DNA from: JANYLB01 sp963837715
GTDB lineage: Bacteria > Actinomycetota > Acidimicrobiia > IMCC26256 > JANYLB01
Reading direction: 5' to 3'
Assembly (NCBI GenBank): GCA_963837715.1
Contig: CAWIOF010000002.1
Span: 1,550,001 to 1,614,000, forward strand
DNA: 64,000 nucleotides
In this document: positions 1 to 10,020 of the stretch, piece after piece
How the letters are laid out: each line of letters starts with the position of its first letter
Position numbering within the stretch: the first letter of the stretch is position 1
Program-made: the position numbers and the translations under genes
Notes under the pieces: generated by a model
The model's database searches: none
What the model saw: only the letters and a program-made list of their open reading frames with translations
What the model was told of the DNA's origin: nothing

Positions 1-1239
1 CGCTGCCGGTCGGCTGCAGGTCGCTGATCGCGGCGATCGGTGCCGTGCGCGACGCCGCGGAGGGCGGGCGGGAGCGCTGCGGCGACGGTCACGCCGATCC
101 CCACGACACCGCACGCGATGAGCGTGCGGGAGATCACGACGAGATCGGTGTCGGGCACGGTGAGGCCGAACCGCGGGAGGAGCCAGAGCAGCAGCTCGGC
201 GAGACCGATCCCCGCAACGAATCCCACGACCGCGGCCAAGCAGGCCCACGACCGCGGCCTCGACGATCACCGACGTGATGACCTGACGACGCGACGCCCC
301 GAGCGCCCGCACGCAGACCGAGCTCCCGCGTCCGCTGCGACACGAGGATCGTGAACGTGTTGAAGATGATGAACGCGCCGACGAACAGGCCGATCCCCGC
401 GAAGCCGAGCAGCGCGTCGTTGAGCGTGTTCAGGAACTCGTCGACCGGCTGCTGGATCTCCGCTGCGACCTGGTCGGCCGAGGTCACCTCGTAGCCCGGT
501 CCGAGCTGGCGGGTCAGAGCGCAGCCCGCAGCGACGAGACGACCGCACCGGGTTCCGCCTTGACGATCACCTGGTCGACGAGGCCGGGAGCGGCGAACAC
601 CCGCTGCGCGGTCGCCGGATCGAACGCGGCGGCGCTGACCGCGCCGAGGTCGAACTGGTCGCCGAGTCCGAAGAGTCCGACGATGCGGAACTTCTCGGCC
701 GGGCCCTGTGAGAGCACCTTCACCTCGTCGCCGACCTCGAAGCCGTTGCGCTGCGCGGTGCCCTGGTCCATCACCACCTCGCCGTCGCGCTCGGGCGGGC
801 GGCTCTCACCGTCGTCGAGGATGCGCAACGGGCCGACGGCACCGTCGGGCGACGACCACGAGAAGCCGAGCGACGGCGCACCGCCGGAACCGATCGCGGT
901 CTTGCCGTCCTTCTGCACGAACTGCGCGTAGCCCTGGAGCGACCCCTCCGCCGCGGCGACCCCCGGGACCCGGCGGACCTGGTCGATCACGCCGTCGGGC
1001 ATCCGGGCCCGGGTGGTGAGGCCGCCGTCGTCGCCGTTGGTGCCGAACGGCGCCTGGCTGCGCACGATGAGATCGACGTTCACCGCGGTCTGGGCGAAGA
1101 TCTGCCCGAACGACTGCTTCAGGGTGTCGGTGAGCACATACGTCCCGCTCACGAACGCGACACCGAGCACGATCGCCAGAGCGGTGAGGGTGAGACGCAC
1201 CTTCCGCGCGAAGAGGCCCCGGACGGTCGCCTTCCACAT
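1..1239 (-). CDS. FtsX/MacB-type ABC transporter permease, 3' end outside window, frameshifted
   Basis: The ATG at 1239 opens a protein with one N-terminal membrane segment (LTLTALAIVLGVAFVSGTYV), then a large extracytoplasmic MacB-like domain. Further on (about 490-340) come the FtsX-domain helix GFAGIGLFVGAFIIFNTFTI and the typical SQRTRELGL motif. This is the architecture of permeases working with a LolD/MacB ATPase in lipoprotein, peptide or cell-wall hydrolase control. The ATPase is not in the window. The frame is broken near 507-513, 310, 235 and 55. Deleting one base at the last three sites and two at the first restores FtsX-like sequence throughout, including RRQVITSVIVEAAVVG and RTAPIAAISDLQ. 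I therefore favour assembly indels over gene decay. The protein runs off the left edge. Confidence 0.8.
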
Positions 1240-1335
1240 CGGCGCTGATTCTCCCCCATCGCGGCCCGACCTCGGGTCGCGTCGCCAGGTTCTACGATCC
1301 GGGCCGAGGAAGGCCTACCGACGAAGGGACGCCTC

Positions 1336-2140
1336 ATGGGAATGCTCGACGGACACCGCGCCGCGATCACCGGCGGAGGCTCAGGGATCGGACGGGCCAC
1401 CGCCCGACGGATGGCGGCCGAGGGTGCCCGCGTCTCGGTGCTCGACGTCGACGGCGATTCCGCCGCGGTCGTCGCCAAGGAGATCGACGGGCACGCCTAC
1501 GGCGTCGACGTCACCGATTACGACGGCCTCGAGTCGGCCCTGCAGGATGCCGCCGAGGCGATGGGTGGCCTCTCGCTCCTCTTCAACAACGCCGGGACCG
1601 GCACGATCGGCCACATCCACGAGACCACGCTCGACGAGTGGTCCCGCCTCATCGCGATCAACCTCACCGGCGTCTTCCACGGCTTCCGGGCCGGGGTGCC
1701 GCTGATCCGGGCGACCGTCGGTGATTCCGGTGGCGGCGCGATCGTGAGCACGTCGTCGATCAGCGGGACCCGCCCCGCCGCCGGTGAGGCGGCGTACTCG
1801 GCCGCGAAGGCCGGCGTCGCGGCGATGACCGCCAACGCCGCGCTCGAGTACGGACCCGAGATCCGCGTCAACGCCGTGGCCCCCGGGATGATCCGCACCG
1901 CGCTCACCGCACCGCTGCTCGGCGGCTTCCCCGACATCTCGGAACGCTACGAGCAGGCCACGCCGGTCGGCCGCCTCGGCGAACCCGAGGACATCGCCGA
2001 CGTCGTCGTGTTCCTCTGCTCCGACCAGGCCCGCTTCATCACCGGTCAGAACATCGTGATCGACGGAGGGATGACCCTCCACGGCTCCGGCATCGACGGC
2101 GTCCTCGACGAGGTCAAGAAGCTCCTGCGGCGCCAACTGA
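1336..2140 (+). CDS. Short-chain dehydrogenase/reductase (SDR), NAD(P)-dependent
   Basis: Classical SDR of about 267 residues. It has the N-terminal nucleotide-binding glycine motif GGGSGIG, the NNAG motif, the catalytic Ser in STSSISG and the YSAAK active-site pair. The C-terminal GQNIVIDGG element is typical of FabG-like oxidoreductases. The substrate is unknown; the surrounding Rieske, PhyH and FAD-oxidase genes suggest catabolism of a lipid, sterol or hydroxy acid. As written, the frame continues to 2295 with low-quality sequence and overlaps the next gene. Removing one C near 2127 gives the natural ending KKLLGAN with a TGA at 2138-2140, so I set the end there. That end is inference. Confidence 0.85.
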
Positions 2141-2228
2141 CCCGAGACCTCGAGCGCCCGCAAGGTTCTCGCGAGGTCCTTACGCCCCAGGCCACGTCGT
2201 TGGGGCCGGACATCCCTATCGTCGCCCG

Positions 2229-2778
2229 ATGGAGATCAAGAGCTTGTTCGGGCTGCCCGCCCACCCGTTGCTCGTGCACGTGCCGATCGTGTTGATCCCC
2301 GCTGACGGTGCTCGGGGCGATCGCGATGTTGTGGACTTCGTGGCGGCGTCGAATCGGTTGGATCGTCGTCGGTCTGTCGTTCGTGTCCCTGGTGTTCGTG
2401 CAACTCGCGATCGGCAGCGGCCAGCAGCTCGAGGAACACGTCCGTGAGTCGGCGACGATCTCGCAGCACGCCGAGCTCGCCGACCAGCTCCGACCGCTCG
2501 CCGCGCTCTTGTTCCTGGTCCTGTTGGTGGTGATGCTCCGCGACTGGTGGGGAACCCGGCATCCAGAACCCACCGACGGCCTCGGGCGGCTGCTCGAAGC
2601 GCGCTGGCTCGGGATCAGCTTGAGCGTCGCGATGATCGTCGTGGCCGGCCTCACCACGTTCTGGCTCGGCCGCACCGGGCACACCGGAGCGAAGGCAACC
2701 TGGGAGAAGACCCAGCTCCGCATCGACAAGAGCGGCGGCGAGGGCGACGAGAGCCGGGAGGGCGCTCGCTCCCGTTAG
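2229..2778 (+). CDS. DUF2231-family integral membrane protein (frameshifted)
   Basis: The ATG at 2229 gives FGLPAHPLLVHVPIVLIP, the characteristic DUF2231 opening with its conserved His residues in the first membrane helix. Three further hydrophobic segments follow in another frame, separated by the conserved-looking acidic/His stretch EEHVRESATISQHAELAD. A one-base insertion in the CCCC run at 2297-2300 explains the shift; removing it gives IPLTVLGAIAMLW and a protein of about 182 residues. Members of this family are putative membrane redox or metal proteins, but the function is unknown. The stop overlaps the convergent Rieske gene by four bases. Confidence 0.75.
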
Positions 2779-4097
2779 CCCAGCATGCGGTCGAGGTTGC
2801 GGTGGAGGTTGATGATCCGCGCCTCCTCGCCGCTGAGCGTCAGGTGTGTGAAGCCGGGCTGGTGGAGCCCGCGCTGCACCCGCTGGAGGGTCGCGACGTC
2901 CTGGTCGATCACCAGGCCGAACGGCACCTGGCCCGGTTCCAGCTCGAGGTCGGTCGGCCGGGCGCGGGCCGAGCCGGGCGCCTTCCGTTCGAAGGCGAAC
3001 ATGTCGAAGATGCAGTCGTCGGGGGTGTCGCCGGGGCGCGACTTCGCGATCTGCAGCAGGTCGGGGAAGGCGATGATCGTCGTGTTGGGGAACAGGTTGT
3101 ACTGCTGCATGTTCAGTACCCGGTCGACGGGCAGACCGCCGATGTCGACACCCTGCTCCGCGGCGGTCGCCACCACCCGCGCCGCGAGCACGTCGCGCAC
3201 CGACCCACCTGTGGGCATCGGGGGAACGGTCCCCGGATCCGCGTCGAGCGCGAGACCGATGCGGGTGCCCATCACCTGCACGAACGCGTCCCACGTCTCC
3301 TGAGGTGTGGCACCACCCCGCAGGCGCGGGCTCGCCATCCCGTAGGGCTGCTCCAACTTGCCGTGTCGATCCCACAGGTGCTGCGGCGAGTTGACGTCGT
3401 CGGTCATCGCCAGCATCTCGGGGTGGATCCCCTGCACGTGGTACGTCTCGCTGAACCCGTCGATCGCGGCCTTCCAGTTGCACGGGAGGCGGAGCGCGAT
3501 GTTGTACGTGCAGTGGAAGTCTTCGAGTCCGATCCAGGCGCTGTCGTCGGGGACGCCCTCGAGGAACGCGTCGAGCGATTCCGCGTCGGGATCGGCGTTC
3601 ACGAACACGAGCGGGCCCCACGCGCCGACGCGCGCCGGGAACAAGGGGAAGTCGTCGTTGCGGAGCGCGCCGAAGCCCTTGCGCGACGGCACCTCGCGCA
3701 GCCGACCGGTCAGGTCCCACGACCACCGGTGGTAGCTGCAGCGCAGTTCGGTGAGTCCGTCACCCGCGCCCTCGCAGAGGACGTTGCCGCGGTGCCGGCA
3801 CACGTTCTGGAAGGCGCGCAGCTCGCCGTCGTCGCCGCGCACGATCAAGATCGACAGCCAACCGACCCGGTACTCGAAGTAGTCGCCCGCAGCTGCAAGG
3901 TGGTCGGCCGTGCACGCGACCTGCCAGATCCGCGGCCAGAGCCGCTCGTGCTCCCGGGCCGCCCAGTCGGGCGAGGTGTACCGCTCGGCCGGGATCCGCA
4001 CCGGCTCACCGACCGGGGCGACGCTCGCGATCGTCCGACCGACGGGTGCGTCGTCGGCGAGCACGCCCTCGATCTCCCCCGCCGTGCGGACCATCAC
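2775..4097 (-). CDS. Rieske [2Fe-2S] aromatic-ring-hydroxylating dioxygenase, alpha subunit
   Basis: A 440-residue oxygenase component. The N-terminal half carries the Rieske cluster ligands CRHRG and CSYHRW. The C-terminal catalytic half has the mononuclear iron motif SETYHVQGIHPE, containing the two His ligands. This family inserts oxygen into aromatic or steroid rings, or O/N-demethylates, using electrons from a separate reductase; no reductase or ferredoxin gene is adjacent. The length and a single-gene alpha subunit fit the alpha-only (CntA/VanA/KshA-like) groups better than alpha-beta dioxygenases. The gene converges on the DUF2231 gene and diverges from the gene at 4239. The substrate cannot be assigned from sequence. 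Confidence 0.9.
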   Translation of the reverse strand: MMVRTAGEIEGVLADDAPVGRTIASVAPVGEPVRIPAERYTSPDWAAREHERLWPRIWQVACTADHLAAAGDYFEYRVGWLSILIVRGDDGELRAFQNVCRHRGNVLCEGAGDGLTELRCSYHRWSWDLTGRLREVPSRKGFGALRNDDFPLFPARVGAWGPLVFVNADPDAESLDAFLEGVPDDSAWIGLEDFHCTYNIALRLPCNWKAAIDGFSETYHVQGIHPEMLAMTDDVNSPQHLWDRHGKLEQPYGMASPRLRGGATPQETWDAFVQVMGTRIGLALDADPGTVPPMPTGGSVRDVLAARVVATAAEQGVDIGGLPVDRVLNMQQYNLFPNTTIIAFPDLLQIAKSRPGDTPDDCIFDMFAFERKAPGSARARPTDLELEPGQVPFGLVIDQDVATLQRVQRGLHQPGFTHLTLSGEEARIINLHRNLDRMLG

Positions 4098-4238
4098 TCC
4101 CCCGTCGATCGAGCCGCCGTCGGCAGGCTACCGGCCCCCGGCTCTGGGCCGAACGACCCGTAGCGGGCTCGTCGCCCACCATTCACACTCCGGTCATCGA
4201 ACCGGACGATCATGAGCCACGCCCTCAAGGGAGGTTCG

Positions 4239-5048
4239 ATGCCAGCGTCCACGACCCGGTACCTCGAGCACCTGACCGAAGAGGACCTCGCGCTGCTCAC
4301 CGCCACGGTGGGCGACGAGGTGCGCGACTCCACCTCGGTGGAGCATGCCCTCGCCGATCCGCGGGTGTTCCACGCCGTGTTCGGTTCTCCGTTCGACGAT
4401 CCGGCAGCGGTGACCCTCGCGCCGGCATCGCCGTTCCTGGTGTTCGCCGTCGCAGTGCACCGCGCTGCGACCGACCTGCAGACCGAGGCCTACGTCGAGG
4501 AACGCATCACCGCGCACCAGCGGCTCCCCGTGTTCGACGTCGCACCCCTGCGCGCCCTCGGCGACGACCCCGAGTCGCGGCTCTTCATGGTCGAGCTACT
4601 CGGCTCGTTCACCCGGGGCAGCGTGGATCCCGTCGAGCTGGCGCGCTTCCTCGAACTCGTCCCGGCATCGGAGCGCGCCGGGGTGTACCGGCGACTCGGC
4701 GACGTCGCGCTGTTCCTGTCGGGGGTGTTCCCCGACCACAGCGCGCGTCGTGTGCACCCGGTCGAGCTCAGCCGCATGCTGCGCACGCTCCCGGCCGCCG
4801 AGCGCGACGAACCGCTGGTCGAGGGGATCGAGAGCTCGGCCGACCAGGGTCTCACCGGCTTGTTGTCGATCCTCGGTCCGCGCTGGTACCGCCTCGCGGC
4901 CGAACAGGTCCCGTACCGATCGTTCTCGGAGCCGCTGCACCGCGCGGCCGACCGCTTCGAGCCGGCGCGCCGGTTCCTCGCCGTGGTCACCGACCGCTAC
5001 CTCTTCCCGCTGCGGAGCGGCTGGTTCCCCGAGCCCGGCACGAACTGA
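4239..5048 (+). CDS. Conserved hypothetical protein, predominantly alpha-helical
   Basis: I do not recognise this 269-residue protein. It is rich in Leu, Ala, Arg and Glu, has no signal peptide or membrane segment, and looks like an all-helical soluble domain. Regions such as HRLPVFDVAPLRALGDD and RWYRLAAEQVPYRSF are well-formed, and codon usage matches that of its neighbours, so it is likely real. I chose ATG 4239 because AAGGGAGG sits about five bases upstream; an in-frame ATG at 4212 would give a nine-residue extension without a comparable ribosome binding site. It precedes the SCP2-PhyH gene by 84 bp. Confidence 0.7.
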   Translation: MPASTTRYLEHLTEEDLALLTATVGDEVRDSTSVEHALADPRVFHAVFGSPFDDPAAVTLAPASPFLVFAVAVHRAATDLQTEAYVEERITAHQRLPVFDVAPLRALGDDPESRLFMVELLGSFTRGSVDPVELARFLELVPASERAGVYRRLGDVALFLSGVFPDHSARRVHPVELSRMLRTLPAAERDEPLVEGIESSADQGLTGLLSILGPRWYRLAAEQVPYRSFSEPLHRAADRFEPARRFLAVVTDRYLFPLRSGWFPEPGTN

Positions 5049-5132
5049 CGCCGCTGCGCCCTGCACCGCCCGCGGCCTCGGCGACGCGGTGTCTGGGCAG
5101 CACGTCGGTTCCGGGCCTACGCTGGCCGGATC

Positions 5133-6351
5133 ATGTCGGTCGACCTGCGCACCCGTGTCGACGGTCCGGCGGTTCCACTCGACGCCGCCGAGTTCTTCGG
5201 TCACGACCTTCCCCGAGCGCTCGCCGAACAGGCCGACGCGATCGGGCCCGGAACCACGCTCCTCGACCCTCGTCCCCTCGCGATCGAGGTCGACGGGACC
5301 GCGTGGACGCTGACCTGGACCGGCGACGGCGTGACCGTTTCGACGGGGGTGGGCGCCGGCGCCGCGTTCGTCCGCCTCAGCCTCGCCCAACTCGACGACC
5401 TGGTCGCCGATCGCTCGACGTTCATGGCCTGGCTGTCGAGCGGACAGCTCGACCAGCCCGTCGGCCGGCTGAGCGACCTCCTCGACTGGTGGGTCGTCCT
5501 CCGCGGCGCGCTCGACGCCCGTCCCGTCCACGTCACAGGTGAAGTCTCATTCTCAGGTCGAGACTCTGGAACCCTCGACCTCAACCAGAGCTTCACCCTC
5601 GACGACGACCCGTCCGACCTGCGTCACTTCCTCGAGACCGCCGGATACCTCCATCTCACCGGGGTGTTCAGCGAGGCCGAGATGTCCGAGGCCTCGGCCG
5701 ACATGGACCGGGCCGCCCCGACCTACTCCGACGGCGACGGCCGGTCGTGGTGGGCCGCGACGGCCGAGGGTGGTCGCCAGGTGGTGCGCATGCAGGCCTT
5801 CGACACCCACTCGCCGGTGACTGCGTCGCTGCTCGACGACGACCGCTTTCTGTCCCTGCGCGAGATCCCCGGCGTCGGCCACGAGTTCGGCGCCCGACGT
5901 GGCGACAACCGGATCGAAGCCCTCTTCAAACCGATCGGTGTGGTCGAGGGGATCTCCGACGTCCCGTGGCACAAGGACTGCTCGCTCGGTCGTCACTCCT
6001 ACGAGTGCTGCAGCATGACCGTGGGGATCTCGGTCACCGGCGCCGACGCGGTCTCGGGCCAGTTGCGGGTCGTCGCGGGCTCGCACCGCGCGCTCGTGTG
6101 GCCCGCGTTCGTGCGCCCGGGCAACGACCTCCCCCAGATCGACCTCGCGACCGACAACCGGTGACGTCACCGTGCACCTCAGCTGCACCATGCACATGGC
6201 CCAACCGCCGGTCGAGCGCGAACGTCGCGTCATGTACACGGGATTCGGATTGCCCGCACCGGATCCCGCAGCCGCCGCCGCCGGTCGCGCGCACCTGCGC
6301 GCCGTGCGCGAAGCCGCGCCCGTCACCGTCTCGCAGAAGTCGACGCGCTGA
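5133..6351 (+). CDS. SCP2-like domain fused to phytanoyl-CoA dioxygenase (PhyH)-family domain, frameshifted
   Basis: The first roughly 135 residues resemble a sterol-carrier (SCP2) fold: strands around WTLTWTGDGV, then AFVRLSLAQLDDLV, and the helical FMAWLSSGQLDQPVGRLSDL. The rest is a PhyH-type non-haem Fe(II)/2-oxoglutarate oxygenase with the HxD iron ligands in VPWHKDCS and SGQLRVVAGSHRALVW in the core. The frame stops at 6164. Removing one A of the AA at 6156-6157 restores DTGDVTVHLSCTMHMA, which supplies the distal His ligand, and extends to a TGA at 6349-6351 (405 residues). Without this repair the enzyme would lack its third iron ligand. The lipid-binding domain suggests a hydrophobic substrate (inference). 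Confidence 0.78.
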
Positions 6352-6362
6352 CGCGCGCCGTC

Positions 6363-7738
6363 GTGGCCGATCTGTTCGACGCGTTGCGTGCGATCGTCGG
6401 GGCGGAGCACGTAGTCGTCGGCGATGCGATCTCCGACGACTACGCGCACGACGAAGCGTTGACCGCCACGCCGCAACTCCCGGTTGCCGTCGTCGTACCG
6501 TCCGACACCGCCCAGGTCGCCGCAGTGCTGCAACTCGCCGACGACCTCGGCGTGCCGGTCACCGCCCGGGGCAGCGGCACCGGGCTCTCGGGCGCGTGCA
6601 CGCCCGCGGTCGACGGGATCGTCGTGTCGTTCGAGCGGATGAACCGGGTGCTCGAGATCGACGAGGAGAACCACGTCGCGGTGGTGCAGCCCGGCGTGAC
6701 GCTCGCCGAGCTCGACGCCGCGCTCGCCCCGCATCGACTCGTGTATCCCGGTGTTCCCCGGCGAGTACAGCGCGAGCCTCGGCGGCAACGTCGCCACCAA
6801 CGCGGGCGGGATGCGCGCGGTGAAGTACGGAGTGACCCGCCATCACGTGATCGGCCTCGAGGCGGTGCTCGCCTCGGGTGAGACGATCCGCACCGGCGGC
6901 AAGCTCGTGAAGACGTCGACCGGCTACGACCTCACCCAACTCATCATCGGGCTCCGAGGGCACCCTCGCGCTCGTGACCGAGGCGACGCTCAAGCTGTAT
7001 CCCCGGGCCGAGCACCAGGCGACCGTGCTCGCACCGTTCCCCAGCGTCGAGGCCGTGACCGCGGCCGTGCCGCGGGTCGTTGCGAGCGGGGTCGGTCCGC
7101 TGATCCTCGAGTACATCGACATGCTCACGATGTCGGCGATGACCACCCACTTCGGCTTCGACCTCGGCATCCCCGCCGAGGTGAAGGACACCGCCCTCGC
7201 GTACCTCGTGGTGATGATGGAGCAACACGACGCCGATCGCCTCGACGCCGACGTCGCCCGCCTCGCCGAGCATCTCGCCGACCTCGGCGCGATCGACGTG
7301 TACGTGCTCCCGCCCCAGGCCGCGGGCGCGCTCATCGACGGCCGGGAGAAGGCGTTCTGGCTCGCCAAGGCGAACGGTGCCGACGACATCGTCGACATCG
7401 TCGTGCCCCGCGCCGCGATCCCCGAGTTCATGGCCACCGTGGCGGAACTCGCCCAGGACACGGGATCGTGGATCGCCGGATGCGGCCACGCCGGCGACGG
7501 CAACGTCCACCTCGGGGTGTTCCAACCCGACCCGGCGGTGCGCGACCGTCTCCTCCACCGCCTCTTCGAGGCCGGCATGGCCGTCGGCGGGACGATCTCG
7601 GGTGAGCACGGCCTCGGCACCGAGAAGCAGCGGTACTTCCTCGAGCTCGAGGACCCGGTGAAGATCGACCTCATGCGCCGCATCAAGACGGCGTTCGACC
7701 CCCACGGGATCCTCAACCCCGGCAAGATCTTCGGATGA
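6363..7738 (+). CDS. FAD-linked oxidase, GlcD / D-lactate dehydrogenase-like (two frameshifts)
   Basis: An FAD-binding PCMH-type oxidase of about 457 residues once repaired. The N-terminal flavin domain shows RGSGTGLSGAC and, after the first shift, GGNVATNAGGMRAVKYG. The C-terminal FAD-oxidase cap carries CGHAGDGNVH and ISGEHGLG, hallmarks of glycolate, D-lactate and D-2-hydroxyglutarate dehydrogenases. The frame changes at 6747-6749 (CCC to CC restores YPVFPGEYSASLGG) and at 6949-6951 (GGG to GG restores IIGSEGTLALVTEA). Its position just before a ThDP enzyme suggests joint handling of a 2-hydroxy/2-oxo acid pair, such as hydroxy acid oxidation followed by decarboxylation. That link is inference. 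Confidence 0.85.
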
Positions 7739-7766
7739 CCCGCGAACCTCGGACGACTGGAGACTC

Positions 7767-9311
7767 GTGAACGGTGCCCGCGCCCTGATCCGCACCCTCG
7801 TCGACTCGGGCGTCGACGTGTGCTTCTCGAACCCTGGGACCTCGGAGATGCACTTCGTCGCCGCACTCGACGACGTCGCCGAGATGCGGGCAGTGCTCGC
7901 GCTGTTCGAAGGGGTCGCCACCGGTGCGGCCGACGGCTACGCGCGCATGACCGATCGCCCCGCCGCCACGCTCCTGCACCTCGGCCCCGGACTCGGCAAC
8001 GGGATCGCGAACCTCCACAACGCGCGCCGGGCCCGTGTCCCCATCGTCAACGTCGTCGGCGACCAGGCCACCTACCACCACGACTTCGACGCGCCGCTCA
8101 CGTCCGACATCGACACCCTCGCCCGCAACGTGTCGGGATGGCTGCGGACGTCGAGCACCACCGACGCGGTCGCCGCCGACGCCGCGGAGGCCGTCGCTGC
8201 GGCCCGCACCCCACCCGGACAGGTCGCCACGCTGATCCTCCCGGCCGACGTGTCGTGGAGCGAAGGCGGAGCACCCGCGGCACCCACTCCGGTCCCGGAC
8301 CCCGCGACCGTTCCGGACGAGGTCGTCGACACCGTCGCCAAGGTGCTGCGGTCCGGCGAGCCGACGGCGCTCCTGCTCGGCGGACGTGCGGTGCGTGAAG
8401 CCGGGCTGGTTGCCGCGAGCCGAATCGCGAACGCGTGCGACGCCAAGCTCCTCGCCGAGACGTTCCCGACGCGTCTGGAGCGGGGTGCGGGCCGGCCGGC
8501 CGTCGATCGGCTGGGGTACCTCGCCGAGTTCACCGTCGCCCAGCTCTCGGGCCTCCGCCACCTCGTGGTGGTCGACTCGAAGGCGCCGGTCTCGTTCTTC
8601 GCCTATCCCGAGAAGGCGAGCTACCTCGTGCCCGACGACTGTGAGGTGCACGTGCTCGCCGCCCCGGGCGACGACACCCTCGCTGCGCTCGAGCAACTCG
8701 TGGAAGCGGTCGGTGCCGGCACAACCTCGCCGACGCCGCACCCCGCGCTGCGACCCGACCGACCGACCGGCGCAGTCACGGGAGAGAGCGTCGCGGCGTC
8801 GCTCGGCGCGGTGCTCCCCGAGGGCGCGATCGTCGTCGACGAGAGCCAGACCCTGGGGATCTGGGCGTCGGGCGCGACCGCGGGCGCGCCGAGGCACGAT
8901 TGGCTCACGCTGACCGGCGGTTCGATCGGGTTCGGTCTCCCCGCTGCGACCGGCGCCGCGGTCGCCTGCCCCGACCGGCCCGTCATCTGCCTCGAAGCCG
9001 ACGGCAGCGCGATGTACACGCTCCAGGCACTGTGGACGCAGGCGCGCGAGGGCCTCGACGTGACGACCATCATCCTCAACAACCGCTCCTACGCGATCCT
9101 GAACATGGAGCTGCAGCGCGTCGGCGCCACCGAACCGGGCCCGAAGGCGCTGTCGATGCTCGATCTCTCCGTACCGCCCATCGACTTCGTCGCCCTCGCC
9201 CAGGGCCTCGGTGTGCCCGCGGTCCGGCCCGAGTCGGCCGAGGCGTTCACCGCCGCGCTCGAACGCGCCCTCGCCGAACCCGGACCCCACCTCGTCGAAG
9301 CCGTCGTCTGA
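7767..9311 (+). CDS. Thiamin-diphosphate enzyme, acetolactate synthase / benzoylformate decarboxylase-like
   Basis: A 514-residue ThDP enzyme with the usual PYR, central and PP domains. Glu48 (LALFEGVATGAADGYAR) matches the glutamate that activates the cofactor. The PP domain carries GFGLPAATGAA, the metal-binding LEADGSAMYT and the NNRSYAILN stretch. The length and a domain arrangement with no partner regulatory subunit suggest a stand-alone decarboxylase or carboligase of the MdlC/large-subunit-like group rather than biosynthetic IlvB. The GTG start at 7767 lies 28 bp after the FAD oxidase stop, so the two are probably co-transcribed. The substrate is unknown. Confidence 0.87.
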   Translation: MNGARALIRTLVDSGVDVCFSNPGTSEMHFVAALDDVAEMRAVLALFEGVATGAADGYARMTDRPAATLLHLGPGLGNGIANLHNARRARVPIVNVVGDQATYHHDFDAPLTSDIDTLARNVSGWLRTSSTTDAVAADAAEAVAAARTPPGQVATLILPADVSWSEGGAPAAPTPVPDPATVPDEVVDTVAKVLRSGEPTALLLGGRAVREAGLVAASRIANACDAKLLAETFPTRLERGAGRPAVDRLGYLAEFTVAQLSGLRHLVVVDSKAPVSFFAYPEKASYLVPDDCEVHVLAAPGDDTLAALEQLVEAVGAGTTSPTPHPALRPDRPTGAVTGESVAASLGAVLPEGAIVVDESQTLGIWASGATAGAPRHDWLTLTGGSIGFGLPAATGAAVACPDRPVICLEADGSAMYTLQALWTQAREGLDVTTIILNNRSYAILNMELQRVGATEPGPKALSMLDLSVPPIDFVALAQGLGVPAVRPESAEAFTAALERALAEPGPHLVEAVV

Positions 9312-9333
9312 CCGGCCACCCCAAAGCGCAGGG

Positions 9334-9924
9334 TTACTCGGGGGCGGGGGGTCTCGGGGCGGCGAGGAGGACGGCGATCTGGTCGACGAGATCGTCGAGC
9401 GGCGCGGGCGGATGCGAGCCGAGGGGCTCGACGCCGAAGACGGCCTCGGTGACGCCGGCCTCCTCGCCCGGCTCGAGGTAGATGATCAGCGAGGTCGCCT
9501 GCGTCGGCGCGGCCGTGACGATCACCTCGAGCACCCCGCTCCCCCGGTCGACGTACGACACCGCACCCACCAGATGCGCGACCTCGAGCAGCGCCACGAA
9601 CGCGTGGTCGAACGACGCGTCGAGCAGGACGCGGCGCGAATCGTCGAGCGCGTCGTCGAAGCGCCACGGCGCCGCCCGGGCACCGCGATCGACCGGCTTC
9701 GGCGCCGGCCGCTCCTGCAGTGACGCGAGCAGCGCATACGCCTCGGTGATCTGTGCGGTCCGGACGGTCCGCCGTCCGGCATCGGCGAGATCGACGGCGG
9801 TGTCGGGATGGTGCTGGCGCACCAGACGGAGGTAGGTGGCCCGCACCTCGGGCCACGGCGCCCCCACCCGGAGCCCCAACATCTCGAAGGCGATCCCCTG
9901 ATCCATGCGGGGTCCCGAATCCAT
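9334..9924 (-). CDS. J-domain (DnaJ-like) protein with an uncharacterised C-terminal domain
   Basis: The N-terminus (FEMLGLRVGAPWPEVRATYLRLVRQHHPDTA) is a J domain including the HPD tripeptide that stimulates Hsp70 ATPase activity. There is no Gly/Phe region, zinc-finger or DnaJ C-terminal domain. Instead about 120 residues form an alpha/beta domain I do not recognise (for example SGVLEVIVTAAP and TSLIIYLEPGEEAG). It is therefore probably a type III J protein that recruits DnaK to a specific client. The start is uncertain: ATG 9924, ATG 9906 and GTG 9942 are all in frame and none has a clear ribosome binding site. The gene is convergent with the ThDP enzyme and divergent from the cold-shock gene. 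Confidence 0.75.
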   Translation of the reverse strand: MDSGPRMDQGIAFEMLGLRVGAPWPEVRATYLRLVRQHHPDTAVDLADAGRRTVRTAQITEAYALLASLQERPAPKPVDRGARAAPWRFDDALDDSRRVLLDASFDHAFVALLEVAHLVGAVSYVDRGSGVLEVIVTAAPTQATSLIIYLEPGEEAGVTEAVFGVEPLGSHPPAPLDDLVDQIAVLLAAPRPPAPE

Positions 9925-10020
9925 CCGAGGATCGTCGCGCACGCCGGAGCGAAAATCCGCCCTAGGCTGTGGGTGCGAGCACGGTCACGAGGACCGGCTC
10001 CACAATGAGAAGAGAATCAG

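Noticed and set aside
6363..7738. Programmed frameshifting in the FAD oxidase gene
   Set aside because: The two shift sites lack a slippery heptamer plus downstream structure, and the same type of +1 change occurs in many unrelated genes here.
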